Position numbers and translations under genes: made by a program. Shown in pieces: positions 41,554 through 50,672 of a stretch of DNA of 64,000 nt. Within the stretch, counting starts at the first letter, position 1. Every line of letters begins with the position of its first letter. The stretch comes from Halomonas huangheensis. Its GTDB lineage: Bacteria; Pseudomonadota; Gammaproteobacteria; Pseudomonadales; Halomonadaceae. Under the pieces are notes generated by a model, which did no database searches, had not been told where the DNA came from, and saw only the letters and a program-made list of their open reading frames with translations. Location: NCBI RefSeq assembly GCF_001431725.1, contig NZ_CP013106.1, forward strand, positions 2,728,001-2,792,000. Reading direction: 5' to 3'.

Positions 41554-42105
41554 ATGTCAGATGACGTCGGCGCCCGCCTCAGGGCCCTGAGAACCTTGCG
41601 CGGCATCTCACAGCGTGAGCTGGCCAAACGTTGCGGCGTGACGCATTCCAGCCTGTCACTGATCGAACAGGGCAAGGTAAGTCCCTCAGTCAGTTCACTG
41701 AAGAAGATTCTCGATGCCATTCCGATGAGCGTCGGCGACTTCTTCACCATGGACCTGGAAAGTCGCAATCAGGTGTTCTTCGGTGCAGACGAGCTGACTG
41801 ATGTTGGCAGTGGAGATGTCATCTACAAGCTGGTCGGAGCCAATCGCGAATCCCGAGCACTATCGTTCATGGTCGAGACCTACCGGCCCGGCAGTGACAC
41901 CGGACGCGAGATGATTGCTCATCAGGGAGAAGAGGCAGGCGTGATTCTTGAAGGTGAGATAGAGATCACCATAGGTGCTGAGACTCGCGTGCTGGGCGCT
42001 GGTGAAGCCTACTACTTCGATACCAATGTCCCCCACCGCTTCCGCAACCCCGGCAAGACGCCCTGCCGACTGGTCAGCTGCGCCACCCCAGCGCGAACCT
42101 TTTAA
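41554..42105 (+). CDS. XRE-family cupin regulator, PuuR-like
   Basis: A 183-residue regulator with an N-terminal Cro/CI helix-turn-helix (about 8-60, GISQRELAKRCGVTHSSLSLIEQG) and a C-terminal cupin (EAGVILEGEIEITIG, GEAYYFDTNVPHRFRN). Architecture matches PuuR, repressor of putrescine catabolism in E. coli. AAGGAA precedes the ATG. It is convergent with the aldehyde dehydrogenase-aminotransferase pair, which it probably controls (inference). Confidence 0.85.
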   Translation: MSDDVGARLRALRTLRGISQRELAKRCGVTHSSLSLIEQGKVSPSVSSLKKILDAIPMSVGDFFTMDLESRNQVFFGADELTDVGSGDVIYKLVGANRESRALSFMVETYRPGSDTGREMIAHQGEEAGVILEGEIEITIGAETRVLGAGEAYYFDTNVPHRFRNPGKTPCRLVSCATPARTF

Positions 42106-42108
42106 CTC

Positions 42109-42144
42109 GGCCAGCCATACTCGACCGGCCAGCCATACTCAACT
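42109..42144. repeat. 18-bp tandem duplication after the cupin regulator
   Basis: GGCCAGCCATACTCGACC at 42109-42126 is repeated at 42127-42144 with two changes at the end. It begins four bases after the stop codon. Confidence 0.85.
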
Positions 42145-42176
42145 GGGCCAACCACCCAAGGAAGGCCTACTCCAGG

Positions 42177-42223
42177 TGCTCCCAGCCGAAAACCTGGCAA
42201 CAGGTCGGCGACTGGGAGCATTT
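42177..42223. terminator. Hairpin between convergent cupin regulator and aldehyde dehydrogenase
   Basis: TGCTCCCAG (42177-42185) pairs with CTGGGAGCA (42212-42220); an inner stem ACCTG-GCAA-CAGGT adds to it. TTT follows on the plus strand. Confidence 0.75.
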
Positions 42224-42231
42224 CCGGCGCG

Positions 42232-43728
42232 CTACCCCAACGCCATCCAGACACTCTTGAGCTCGGAATACTCTTCCAGCGAGTGGTGAGACTTGTCACG
42301 ACCGTTACCGGATTGCTTGACGCCACCGAAGGGCACGGTCTGATCACCACCTGCCCAGTTGTTGACGAATACCTGGCCGGACTCGAGGCGACGCGTCACA
42401 CGCATGATGCGATCGATATCCTGACTCCAGAGACCCGCGGCGAGGCCATAATCACTATCGTTGGCCATTGCCACCGCCTCGTCCTCGCTATCGAAGCCAA
42501 ATACCGACAGCACCGGGCCGAAGATTTCCTCACGGCCAATGGTCATCTGGTCGGTAACGCCATCGAACACCGTCGGGCGAATGAACAGCCCCGGCCCTTC
42601 CAGCGCCTCGCCACCGGTACGCAGTCGCGCGCCTTCCTCAACACCCTGACGAATGAAGTCGAGTATGCGCTCATATTGCGTCTGGTCGACGATCGCGCCC
42701 ATGAAGCTCTGCGGGTCGAGCGGGTCTCCCGGCTGCATTGACTCGGCGGCCTTGAGCACCTTGTCCACAAAGGCTTCACGCACACTATTCTCGACCAACA
42801 GGCGTGACCCCGCGATGCAGACCTCACCCTGATTGTGGAAGATCGCCTCTGCCGCGTGGCGAGCGACTCGGTCCAGATCGCGACAATCCGCAAATACCAG
42901 ATTGGGGCTCTTGCCGCCGCACTCCAGATAGACGCGCTTGAGGTTGGATTGCCCGGCATACTGCATCAGCATCTTGCCGACACCGGTGGAGCCGGTAAAC
43001 GCCAGGCAATTGACGTCCATCGACAGCGCCAGCGCCTTGCCCACGGTATGACCGAAGCCCGGCAGCACCTGGAACACCCCTTTGGGAAGCCCTGCTTCAA
43101 GCGCCAGCTGCGCCAGCCGCAGCGCCGATAGCGGTGATTTCTCGGACGGTTTGAGAATCACACTATTGCCTGCCGCCAACGCCGGTCCGATCTTCCACGC
43201 TGTCATCATCAACGGGAAATTCCACGGCACGATGGACGCCACCACACCGAGCGGTTCGCGCAGCACCATCGCCAGCGCATCCTCTCCCGTTGGCGCCACT
43301 TCGCCGTACATCTTGTCGATGCACTCCGCCTGGTAACGGATGGTGCCGATAGCTCCCGCCATATCTCCCAGCGAGCTCATGATTGGCTTACCCATATCGA
43401 GGGTGTCCAGCAACGCCAGTTCATCACGGTGCTGCTCCATCAGATCAGCAAGCCTGAGCATCACCTGCTTGCGCTTGCCGGGCGCCATACGCGACCACTC
43501 GCCACCACGAAACGCCTCTCGAGCATGGGCAACGGCCTTGTCAGCGTCCGCCGCATCACAGCTGGCGACGCGCGCCAGCACTTCGCCGGTGGCCGGGTTG
43601 ATGGTTTCGAACGTTTCGCCACTTTCGGCATCGACGAACTCGTCATTGATGAAGGCACGGCATTCCAGTTCAGTCTTGAGCTGCTCAGCCAGGTCGCGCC
43701 AACCTGCCAGATCCTGAGGACGTGTCAT
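42232..43728 (-). CDS. puuC: Gamma-glutamyl-gamma-aminobutyraldehyde / aminobutyraldehyde dehydrogenase, PuuC-like
   Basis: A 498-residue aldehyde dehydrogenase. Cofactor site VPWNFPLMM, FTGSTGVGK, general base in LECGGKSPN, nucleophile in NQGEVCIAGSR. The context with a putrescine-type aminotransferase and a PuuR-like regulator fits PuuC/KauB, oxidising the aldehyde from polyamine transamination to a GABA derivative. It overlaps the aminotransferase by four bases (ATGA), which precedes it in the operon. GGAGA precedes the ATG. Confidence 0.88.
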   Translation of the reverse strand: MTRPQDLAGWRDLAEQLKTELECRAFINDEFVDAESGETFETINPATGEVLARVASCDAADADKAVAHAREAFRGGEWSRMAPGKRKQVMLRLADLMEQHRDELALLDTLDMGKPIMSSLGDMAGAIGTIRYQAECIDKMYGEVAPTGEDALAMVLREPLGVVASIVPWNFPLMMTAWKIGPALAAGNSVILKPSEKSPLSALRLAQLALEAGLPKGVFQVLPGFGHTVGKALALSMDVNCLAFTGSTGVGKMLMQYAGQSNLKRVYLECGGKSPNLVFADCRDLDRVARHAAEAIFHNQGEVCIAGSRLLVENSVREAFVDKVLKAAESMQPGDPLDPQSFMGAIVDQTQYERILDFIRQGVEEGARLRTGGEALEGPGLFIRPTVFDGVTDQMTIGREEIFGPVLSVFGFDSEDEAVAMANDSDYGLAAGLWSQDIDRIMRVTRRLESGQVFVNNWAGGDQTVPFGGVKQSGNGRDKSHHSLEEYSELKSVWMALG

Positions 43729-45140
43729 GCAGGAGTCTCCATGTGGGAAGGTGTTGTGGTCTTGACGGTAACGCCCTGCTGCTCGAGTCGGCGCATGGTC
43801 TCGTCCAGTGCCGCATGCGCGAGACGCACCAGCTCATCAACCTGTTCAGTGGTTATCACCAACGGCGGCGAGATCACCATGGTGTCACCAACCGAGCGCA
43901 TCACCAGGCCAGTTTCAAAGCAGATATCACGGCATAGGTTGCCCACCGCCAGTGTCTTGTCGAAGCGCTTGCCACTGGCCTTGTCGGCGACGATTTCCAG
44001 CGCCCCGATCAGGCCGAGAGAACGCGCCTCGCCGATCAACGGATGCTGTTCCAGCTCCTTCCAGCGCCTGGCGAGGTGCGGGCCGGCAACATCACGCACG
44101 TGCTCGACCACCCCTTCCTGTTCCATCAGCTGTAGATTCTTCAGCGCTACCGCCGCACAGGTCGGATGACCGGAGTAGGTAAAGCCATGGTAGAACTCAC
44201 CGCCTTCGTCGATCAGAGTGCTGGCCACGCGGTCGCCGACCAGTACGCCACCGATCGGCAGATACCCGGACGACAGTCCCTTGGCGATCGGCATCAAGTC
44301 GGGTTCGATGCCATAGTGCACACTACCGAACCATTCGCCGAGACGACCGAAGCCGCAGATGACTTCATCGGCAACCAGCAGAATGTCGTACTTTGCCAAC
44401 ACCTCCTTGATCGCCGGCCAGTAGCTGTCCGGGGGAATGATCGCGCCACCGGCGCCCTGCACCGGCTCGGCGATGAAGGCTGCCACCTTGTCGGCTCCCA
44501 GCTCTTCGATACGCGTTTCCAGTGCTGCGGCACAGACCTTGCCGAATTCCTCGGCACTCAGCTCACGTCCTTCTCCGAACCAGTAAGGCTGGCGAATATG
44601 GCTGATACCCGGCACACAGGGGCCACCCTGCTCATGCATCGGCGCCATGCCACCCAGACTCATGCCCGCCACCGTGGAGCCGTGGTAGGCATTCTCGCGA
44701 CCGATGATCCACTGCTTCTCCGGTTTACCCTTGAGCGCCCAGTAACGGCGCACCATACGCAGCACCGTGTCATTGGCCTCAGAGCCAGACCCGGTGAAGA
44801 ACACTCGATTCATATGCGCAGGCGCCAGGCGACATAGCGTCTCGGCAAGCTCTACCGCAGGCGGGTGCGTGGTCTTGAAGAAATTGTTGTAGTACGGCAG
44901 CTGTTGCATCTGCTCGGCTGCCGCCGTCACCAACTCCTCGCGACCATAGCCGAGATTCACACACCACAGGCCAGCCATGGCATCGAGGATCTGATTGCCA
45001 TCGGCATCCTGGATATAGATGCCTTCAGCCGAAGTGATGATACGGCTACCTTCCTCACCAAGCGCCTTGAAGTCGGTGAACGGATGCAGATGATGATCGC
45101 GGTCGAGCTGCTGGAGCCTCGCGGTATCTGGCGGGGTCAT
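43725..45140 (-). CDS. spuC: Class III aminotransferase, putrescine-pyruvate type (SpuC-like)
   Basis: A 471-residue PLP enzyme. PLP lysine in MPIAKGLSSGYLPIGG; DEVICGFGRLG and FFTGSGSEANDT are class III signatures. Closest to SpuC/putrescine or omega-amino acid:pyruvate transaminases, converting putrescine to 4-aminobutanal. AAAGGAG precedes the ATG. Together with the downstream aldehyde dehydrogenase it forms a two-step polyamine route; GabD at 4.3 kb could finish it to succinate. Confidence 0.87.
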   Translation of the reverse strand: MTPPDTARLQQLDRDHHLHPFTDFKALGEEGSRIITSAEGIYIQDADGNQILDAMAGLWCVNLGYGREELVTAAAEQMQQLPYYNNFFKTTHPPAVELAETLCRLAPAHMNRVFFTGSGSEANDTVLRMVRRYWALKGKPEKQWIIGRENAYHGSTVAGMSLGGMAPMHEQGGPCVPGISHIRQPYWFGEGRELSAEEFGKVCAAALETRIEELGADKVAAFIAEPVQGAGGAIIPPDSYWPAIKEVLAKYDILLVADEVICGFGRLGEWFGSVHYGIEPDLMPIAKGLSSGYLPIGGVLVGDRVASTLIDEGGEFYHGFTYSGHPTCAAVALKNLQLMEQEGVVEHVRDVAGPHLARRWKELEQHPLIGEARSLGLIGALEIVADKASGKRFDKTLAVGNLCRDICFETGLVMRSVGDTMVISPPLVITTEQVDELVRLAHAALDETMRRLEQQGVTVKTTTPSHMETPA

Positions 45141-45178
45141 GGCCCACTCCTTTCATGAAAGAATGCCGATAGAATTGT

Positions 45179-45196
45179 TATGTTTTAATCAACATA
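45179..45196. promoter_or_regulatory. Candidate operator upstream of spuC
   Basis: An inverted repeat TATGTT-N6-AACATA lies 39-56 bases before the spuC start, followed by a perfect CCGCATGCGG palindrome near 45202. Position suits a repressor site, possibly for the cupin regulator. The interval 45141-45511 otherwise holds no gene and carries the divergent promoters of spuC and the acetyltransferase. Confidence 0.4.
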
Positions 45197-45511
45197 TCGA
45201 TCCGCATGCGGAATGCCAACCTTTTTCGTATCACCACGCGCCATCCATAGGTAACTTACTGATTATAAGCATTAGACCATCGTAGGACTTCTATATTTCC
45301 TGAAAATATTTCAGTTCCATACTAACCATACGCCACCAGATTGGTCGCCTATGAATAACGAAACAGCGGAGAGATTCCAACACCGAGTTGCCCGCAACGT
45401 GGAGCGATCCACGGCTTCCTGAGCGGCCATTTCCCGAAAGCATGATCGCCATGGGACAATCCAGGCTACTTATAGGCAGGTAACACAGAGCGGCCACCCG
45501 AGAGCGATGTG

Positions 45512-45952
45512 ATGAATATTGAACAGCCAGGCAAGCATGAGCACCAGAGATTGGTGGAGGTATGGGAGGCATCCGTACGCGCCACGCATGACTTTCTCGA
45601 CGAGCAGGACCTTATTGCCCTCAAGCCGCTCATCCTCGAGCAGTATCTGGATGCCGTCGAACTCAAGTGCGCCAGGAACGAGGATGGAGCCATCGTCGGC
45701 TTCTCTGGCGTACACGATGGCAATCTGGAAATGCTGTTCGTGGCGCCACAGGCACGCGGTACAGGCGTGGGCTCACTGCTGATCAGCCATGCCATCCAAC
45801 ATCAGGGCATCACCAAAGTGGATGTCAACGAGCAGAATGAACAGGCACTGGCGTTCTACAGACACATCGGCTTCCAGGTGACCGGACGCTCACCGCTGGA
45901 TGGCCAGGGCAAGCCCTATCCCATACTGCATATGTGCCTGGGCACGGGTTAG
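45512..45952 (+). CDS. GNAT acetyltransferase, YjaB-like
   Basis: A 146-residue single-domain N-acetyltransferase. SVRATHDFL near the start, the acetyl-CoA pattern VAPQARGTGVGSLL, and VNEQNEQALAFYRHIGFQVTGRS near the end closely follow E. coli YjaB. ATG at 45512 is preferred to GTG at 45509. Substrate unknown. Confidence 0.88.
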   Translation: MNIEQPGKHEHQRLVEVWEASVRATHDFLDEQDLIALKPLILEQYLDAVELKCARNEDGAIVGFSGVHDGNLEMLFVAPQARGTGVGSLLISHAIQHQGITKVDVNEQNEQALAFYRHIGFQVTGRSPLDGQGKPYPILHMCLGTG

Positions 45953-45990
45953 CAACGCATAGCAGGCCCTGCCACCGACGGCGGTTACCT

Positions 45991-46776
45991 CTACACCAGC
46001 GCACTGTCAGTCAGATGCTCAGAAAAGAACGCCAGCAGGTGCTGATGGTGGTCGTTCTCGGCAACGCTTCTCGGTATATGATCCTCACCTTGATAGTAAT
46101 GGACCGAAGGGTTGCGTCCATGATCCACCAAGCGTTGTTCGAGACGACGTGTCATATCCACGGTCCATACCGTGTCGGCGGTACCATGAGACAACATCAA
46201 TGGGCCAGCATATTGTTCAATCTCGATCGGCGTTGTAGGCAACAATCCTTCGTGAGTCCCCCGCCACGTCCAGGCACGCTCCGCAGCATCCCACGCCCGC
46301 CAGTCAGCCTCGCCTACATCACGATACATACGTGAGTCAAAGGCCGCACAGATACTATCGGGCGGGCTATGTGCAGCCAACGCATCCGGCAAGCCGCTCA
46401 TTCCTTCCCGCGCCATCAATGTGGCCATCAGCAAGGCATACTCCGCACCACGCGACACGCCATAGACACCAACACGCGACTGACTGAAGTTAAAAGCACG
46501 CAGCGCCGCCAGTGCTTCGACACCTCGGTCCAGCGGGCAGTCACGAATATGCCCCGCGTTCCAGGCATTACCGCCCTCGGAGTAGCTGAAGGGAAAAGCC
46601 AGGAAGCCATGCGCGGCAAGGATCACCGCGTTGCGATGGCTCCAGCCTGACCAGGGACCTTCAGATCCGTGCAACACCATAACTGCGGGAAAAGGCCCAT
46701 CACCAGCGGGACCATAGGTTGTGCTCCACTGATCCTGAGACAAGGGCATCAAGCGCCTGACGATCTGCAATTCCAT
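45991..46776 (-). CDS. Alpha/beta hydrolase (dienelactone-hydrolase/BAAT-like)
   Basis: A 261-residue hydrolase. Oxyanion region VMVLHGSEGPWSG, nucleophile Ser in GVSRGAEYAL, acid in HGTADTVW, His in GEDHIPR. The arrangement resembles the acyl-CoA thioester hydrolase/BAAT C-terminal group or prolyl-oligopeptidase-like S9 families; the substrate is unknown. Convergent with the acetyltransferase, divergent from the S33 hydrolase. Confidence 0.8.
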   Translation of the reverse strand: MELQIVRRLMPLSQDQWSTTYGPAGDGPFPAVMVLHGSEGPWSGWSHRNAVILAAHGFLAFPFSYSEGGNAWNAGHIRDCPLDRGVEALAALRAFNFSQSRVGVYGVSRGAEYALLMATLMAREGMSGLPDALAAHSPPDSICAAFDSRMYRDVGEADWRAWDAAERAWTWRGTHEGLLPTTPIEIEQYAGPLMLSHGTADTVWTVDMTRRLEQRLVDHGRNPSVHYYQGEDHIPRSVAENDHHQHLLAFFSEHLTDSALV

Positions 46777-46812
46777 TGCAACCTCTCTGATTCCTGAGTT
46801 CGATTTCTAGAA

Positions 46813-46851
46813 CCTGGAACCCTGAACCTAATCCAAGTTCAGGATTCCAGG
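46813..46851. other. Strong hairpin in a divergent promoter region
   Basis: CCTGGAACCCTGAAC (46813-46827) pairs with GTTCAGGATTCCAGG (46837-46851) with a single mismatch, followed by CTTTT on the plus strand. It looks like a terminator but lies upstream of both flanking divergent genes, so it would act as a leader attenuator or be a mobile palindrome. Confidence 0.6.
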
Positions 46852-46968
46852 CTTTTCGACCAGTTGACCGCAACAGCGGCTCTTCCGCCATCCATTTGAC
46901 GCCTCCATAGCGGCTAACTAGTTTGAGTTGACACTCCAGCTACGACAACAAAGCCAATGGAGGCTGTC

Positions 46969-48534
46969 ATGCATACTCCTCGCTGGTGGCACCGCTCGCA
47001 GCAAGGCAAGTATCTCGTTGGTGCCGCTTCTGCCTTCCTGCTCGCCTGCTCGACCGCCAACGCGCAGTCTTCGTCATCGGAAGAGATTCCTCGACTGGAA
47101 TCCACGCAATGTGTGACCGACGCACTGACAGCGTTGAACGCCGAGTGTTACACCTTCCATGGTTACGAGAACTGGGACGAACCTGGCGATAACCTCATCG
47201 AGATTCCGGTTGCGGTGATCGAACCGCAGCACGGCGAATCCCAGTCAGACGAGACGCAAGACGTACCGGTGTTCTTCTTCCCCGGTGGACCAGGCTACTC
47301 ATCACTGGGCAATCAGGACTATATCGAGCAACTGCGCAAGGACATCGGCAACCGCACGCTGGTGACGATGGATCATCGTGGCTACGTCAATGCCAAGCCG
47401 GCGCTGGAGTGCCCTGATTACGCCGATGTTTCTCCCTATCACAACATCATCCATACTCCTGCAATCACCTCGTCGCTGAAGCCCATGGAGCGACTGGAGA
47501 CGATCACCAGCGCGGTGGAAGACTGCTACCAGAAGCTCAGCGATGAAGGTATCGACGTTGCGCAGTACAACCAGTACAGCGTGTCACGTGACGTTGAAGA
47601 GATACGCAAGCTACTGGATTACGATGAGATCGACGCCTTCGGTTCCTCGACCGGCAGCGGCACAGTCGTGTCCTTCATTCAGTATTATCCCGATAGCGTA
47701 CGCAGCGCGATCCTCGGCTGGCCGTGGTTCAGCCACCTGCGCAACCGCCCACCTGTCGACGAGTTCTACACCGCCAAGCAGACCTTCACCGATACCCTGG
47801 CACTGTGCGCCGCCGAAGATAAGGCCTGCCGTGACATGCTGCCGAACTGGCTGCTGGCCATCGACCAGGCGCGTCGCAGCCTGGATGCCAGGCCCTACAT
47901 CGTCGATGTCGAGGATGATGCCGGCCACAGCGAGACACTCTATTTCGATGGTGCCGCCTTTCTCGACACCCTCTACCTGATGCTGCCTGCGGACTATGCG
48001 GAATTGCCCAGCCTTGTCGCCGATATCAAGGCCGGCGACTACACCCGCCTCCGGGACTTCTTCCTGATCGACGACTACTCCGCCGAGACCGAAGCTCCCA
48101 ATTACGCACTCGGCTACTTCCTCGCCCATGTGTGCGGTGATATGGGCAGCAACCGTCCCTCGCGAGCCGACTCGATTGCCGCTGTGCAACGCGAGCCAGC
48201 GATTCTCGGCTTCGAGCCACCCTGGGTCTGTGGCTGGTGGGGCAAGGATGGTGACGTGCCCAGCGAGCACAATGTGCCGCCGGAATCCGACACACCGGCA
48301 CTGGCCATTCACGGTCAGATGGATCCCTGCTGCGGCACCCGCTGGAGCGATCAGCTACGCCGGACCATGCCCAACGTGCAAGCGGTGGAGTATCAAGGCC
48401 TGGGCCACAACCCAGTCAATGAATGCCGCTCGACGATGATCCAGGCGTTCCTCGACGACCCCATGGCAACTGTCGATGATAGCTGTCGGCAGGAAGTGGC
48501 ACTGGAGCCCTGGGTGATCGAACCACCGCAATAG
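46969..48534 (+). CDS. Secreted alpha/beta hydrolase, S33/TAP-like peptidase family
   Basis: A 521-residue exported protein with signal peptide ending STANA. Oxyanion FFPGGPG (104-110), nucleophile elbow GSSTG (S227), C-terminal acid in IHGQMDPCCG and His in GLGHNP place it with proline iminopeptidase/tripeptidyl aminopeptidase-like hydrolases. About a dozen cysteines suggest disulfides in the periplasm. GGAGG precedes the ATG at 46969; an ATG at 46957 lacks a site. Confidence 0.85.
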   Translation: MHTPRWWHRSQQGKYLVGAASAFLLACSTANAQSSSSEEIPRLESTQCVTDALTALNAECYTFHGYENWDEPGDNLIEIPVAVIEPQHGESQSDETQDVPVFFFPGGPGYSSLGNQDYIEQLRKDIGNRTLVTMDHRGYVNAKPALECPDYADVSPYHNIIHTPAITSSLKPMERLETITSAVEDCYQKLSDEGIDVAQYNQYSVSRDVEEIRKLLDYDEIDAFGSSTGSGTVVSFIQYYPDSVRSAILGWPWFSHLRNRPPVDEFYTAKQTFTDTLALCAAEDKACRDMLPNWLLAIDQARRSLDARPYIVDVEDDAGHSETLYFDGAAFLDTLYLMLPADYAELPSLVADIKAGDYTRLRDFFLIDDYSAETEAPNYALGYFLAHVCGDMGSNRPSRADSIAAVQREPAILGFEPPWVCGWWGKDGDVPSEHNVPPESDTPALAIHGQMDPCCGTRWSDQLRRTMPNVQAVEYQGLGHNPVNECRSTMIQAFLDDPMATVDDSCRQEVALEPWVIEPPQ

Positions 48535-48635
48535 CGGTGGTTCGCCTATGCTTTCACCTCTCAGCCTTATTCACTTCTCACACCCCTTCATACCACCATT
48601 CCTATCACCACTAATGAACAGATGAGTACGCCCCC

Positions 48636-49181
48636 ATGAAGCCACAACAGCAAAAGGAACTGCTCCAGACGCTGCAGGAACGGTTCGAAAGCAACATGAA
48701 TCGCCATCCGGATATGTCCTGGGAAGACGTACAATCTCGACTGGAAGGCAAGACCGCCAAACTGAAAGCGCTGTACGAGATGGAACGCACCGACGGTGAG
48801 CCGGATGTGGTGGGGCTCGATCAGAAGTCGGGCGAGTACCTGTTCGTCGACTGCTCAAAGGAAAGCCCCACCGGCCGCCGCAGCCTATGTTTCGACCGCG
48901 CAGCGCTGGAAGCCCGCAAGAAGCACAAGCCGGAGAGCAGTGCTGCTGATGTGGCCAGGGAGATCGGCATCGAACTGCTGACCGAAGACCAGTACCGTGA
49001 GCTGCAGCAGTTCGGCCCCTTCGATGCCAAGACATCGAGCTGGATACAAACCCCTGACAACATTCGTCAGCGTGGCGGCGCGCTGTTCTGCGACTACCGC
49101 TATGGCACGGTCTTCACCTACCACAATGGTGCCGATTCGTATTATGCGGCACGAGGCTTCCGCGGCTTGCTACGTGTCTAG
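48636..49181 (+). CDS. DUF4256 family protein
   Basis: A 181-residue cytoplasmic protein matching DUF4256 by eye: LLQTLQERFESNMNRHP, VVGLDQKSGEYLFVDCSKESP, GIELLTEDQYRELQ and ALFCDYRYGTVFTYHNGADSYY. Family function is unknown. It stands 32 bases before the GST gene and may be cotranscribed. Confidence 0.85.
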   Translation: MKPQQQKELLQTLQERFESNMNRHPDMSWEDVQSRLEGKTAKLKALYEMERTDGEPDVVGLDQKSGEYLFVDCSKESPTGRRSLCFDRAALEARKKHKPESSAADVAREIGIELLTEDQYRELQQFGPFDAKTSSWIQTPDNIRQRGGALFCDYRYGTVFTYHNGADSYYAARGFRGLLRV

Positions 49182-49213
49182 ATCGGAGTCCTGCTATCCA
49201 AAGGAGACGCTGG

Positions 49214-49852
49214 ATGAGCAACCTGATTCTCACCACCTTCGATTGGGTTCCCGAGATGCCACGCGGCTTTGTGCGCGATCTACGCGTGCGCTGGGCACTG
49301 GAAGAAGCCGAGTTGCCTTACCGTGTGGAAGGCGTGCCCTTTGCCGAACGCGGGGCCGAGCATTTCGCGCATCAACCCTTTGGCCAGGTTCCCTGGCTGA
49401 CCGATGGCGATATCTCGATCTTCGAGAGTGGCGCGATCCTGCTGCATCTGGGTGAGCGCAGCGACGTACTGATGCCCAGCGATCCACGCGGCCGTAGAGA
49501 GACTATCGAATGGCTGTTCGCGGCTCTCAACTCCGTCGAGATGGCGAGCCTTCCCTGGGCGCTGTACCTGTTTACTGGTGATAGCGAAGACACGCCCGGC
49601 CGGAGACTCCTCGACAGATTTCTCGCTTCACGACTCGAGCATCTCGAGCCGATCCTCGCCAAGCGCGAGTGGCTGGCGGGAAGCTTCTCGATTGCCGACA
49701 TACTCATGGCGGATATACTGCGCCTTGTCGATCGCTTCGATGGGCTGAAGGACCATCCCGCCAGTCGGGCTTATATTGCTCGCGCCACGGCCCGCCCATC
49801 TTTCGTCAAGGCCCACGCCGATCAGATGGCGCATTTCGCTGCTGCAGACTAA
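49214..49852 (+). CDS. Glutathione S-transferase family protein
   Basis: A 212-residue GST: FVRDLRVRWALEEAELPYRVEG in the N-terminal thioredoxin fold, GQVPWLTDGDISIFESGAIL as the glutathione site, and the helical half with GSFSIADILMADILRLVD. GGAGA lies upstream. Second GST in the window; unrelated in neighbourhood to that at 21.4 kb. Confidence 0.88.
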   Translation: MSNLILTTFDWVPEMPRGFVRDLRVRWALEEAELPYRVEGVPFAERGAEHFAHQPFGQVPWLTDGDISIFESGAILLHLGERSDVLMPSDPRGRRETIEWLFAALNSVEMASLPWALYLFTGDSEDTPGRRLLDRFLASRLEHLEPILAKREWLAGSFSIADILMADILRLVDRFDGLKDHPASRAYIARATARPSFVKAHADQMAHFAAAD

Positions 49853-49961
49853 TGAGGCCCAGAGCGGACCTTCCGACATGTTCAGGCGATATGATGCTCG
49901 CTGAATAGCGGATCCCTCTCTCCCACCATCCTCACCATCATTTGATACCAGAAGGACGCTC

Positions 49962-50672
49962 ATGGATCAGGATCAACTCAAGGCGCTATTCGATCAGCAG
50001 GCTGAGCACTACGACACTCAATGGACGAAAATGGCTCCGATCAACAATGGGCTGTATTTCCTGCTTGAATCGGTTTTCGCCGAGCTTCCGACAGACGCGC
50101 GCATACTGTGTGTCGGCGCCGGTACCGGCAGAGAGCTGATCCACCTCGCCAACACATTCCCCGGCTGGCACTTTACCGCCGTGGAGCCTTCCGGCCCAAT
50201 GCTTGATGTTTGCCGACAGTCCGCCGAAGCGGCATCCATAGCAGCACGCTGTTCCTTTCACGAGGGATATCTCCATTCTCTTCCCGAAGTCGCCCCCTTC
50301 GATGCGGCAACCAGCTTTCTGGTATCCCAGTTCATTCTGGACAAGAGCGCTCGCTCGGGATTCTTCAATGAAATTGCCACCAGGCTCAAACCGAGCGGCA
50401 TACTCGCCAACGCCGATCTAGCATCAGACACCAGCTCCGCGGAATATCCATTGCTGCTGGAAGTGTGGCAACGGGTGATGTCTGGGGCCAACCTGTCCGC
50501 CGAAGACTTGAGCAAAATAATGGAAGCCTACGCCAGAGACGTGGCGATTCTTCCGCCCACCGAAACAGCAGCCATCATGCAATCCGGGGGCTTTGAGACA
50601 CCGGTTCAGTTCTTCCAGTCCGGGTTGATTCACGCCTGGTTTGCCCGGCGCCATTCCGAGAGAGCCGCCTGA
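49962..50672 (+). CDS. Class I SAM-dependent methyltransferase
   Basis: A 236-residue methyltransferase: ILCVGAGTGRELIHLA is the SAM loop, followed by FTAVEPSGPMLDVC. The remainder has the Methyltransf_25-like strand pattern with DAATSFLVSQFI. The substrate cannot be told. It overlaps the NYN gene by one base (TGATG), so the two are translationally coupled. Confidence 0.85.
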   Translation: MDQDQLKALFDQQAEHYDTQWTKMAPINNGLYFLLESVFAELPTDARILCVGAGTGRELIHLANTFPGWHFTAVEPSGPMLDVCRQSAEAASIAARCSFHEGYLHSLPEVAPFDAATSFLVSQFILDKSARSGFFNEIATRLKPSGILANADLASDTSSAEYPLLLEVWQRVMSGANLSAEDLSKIMEAYARDVAILPPTETAAIMQSGGFETPVQFFQSGLIHAWFARRHSERAA

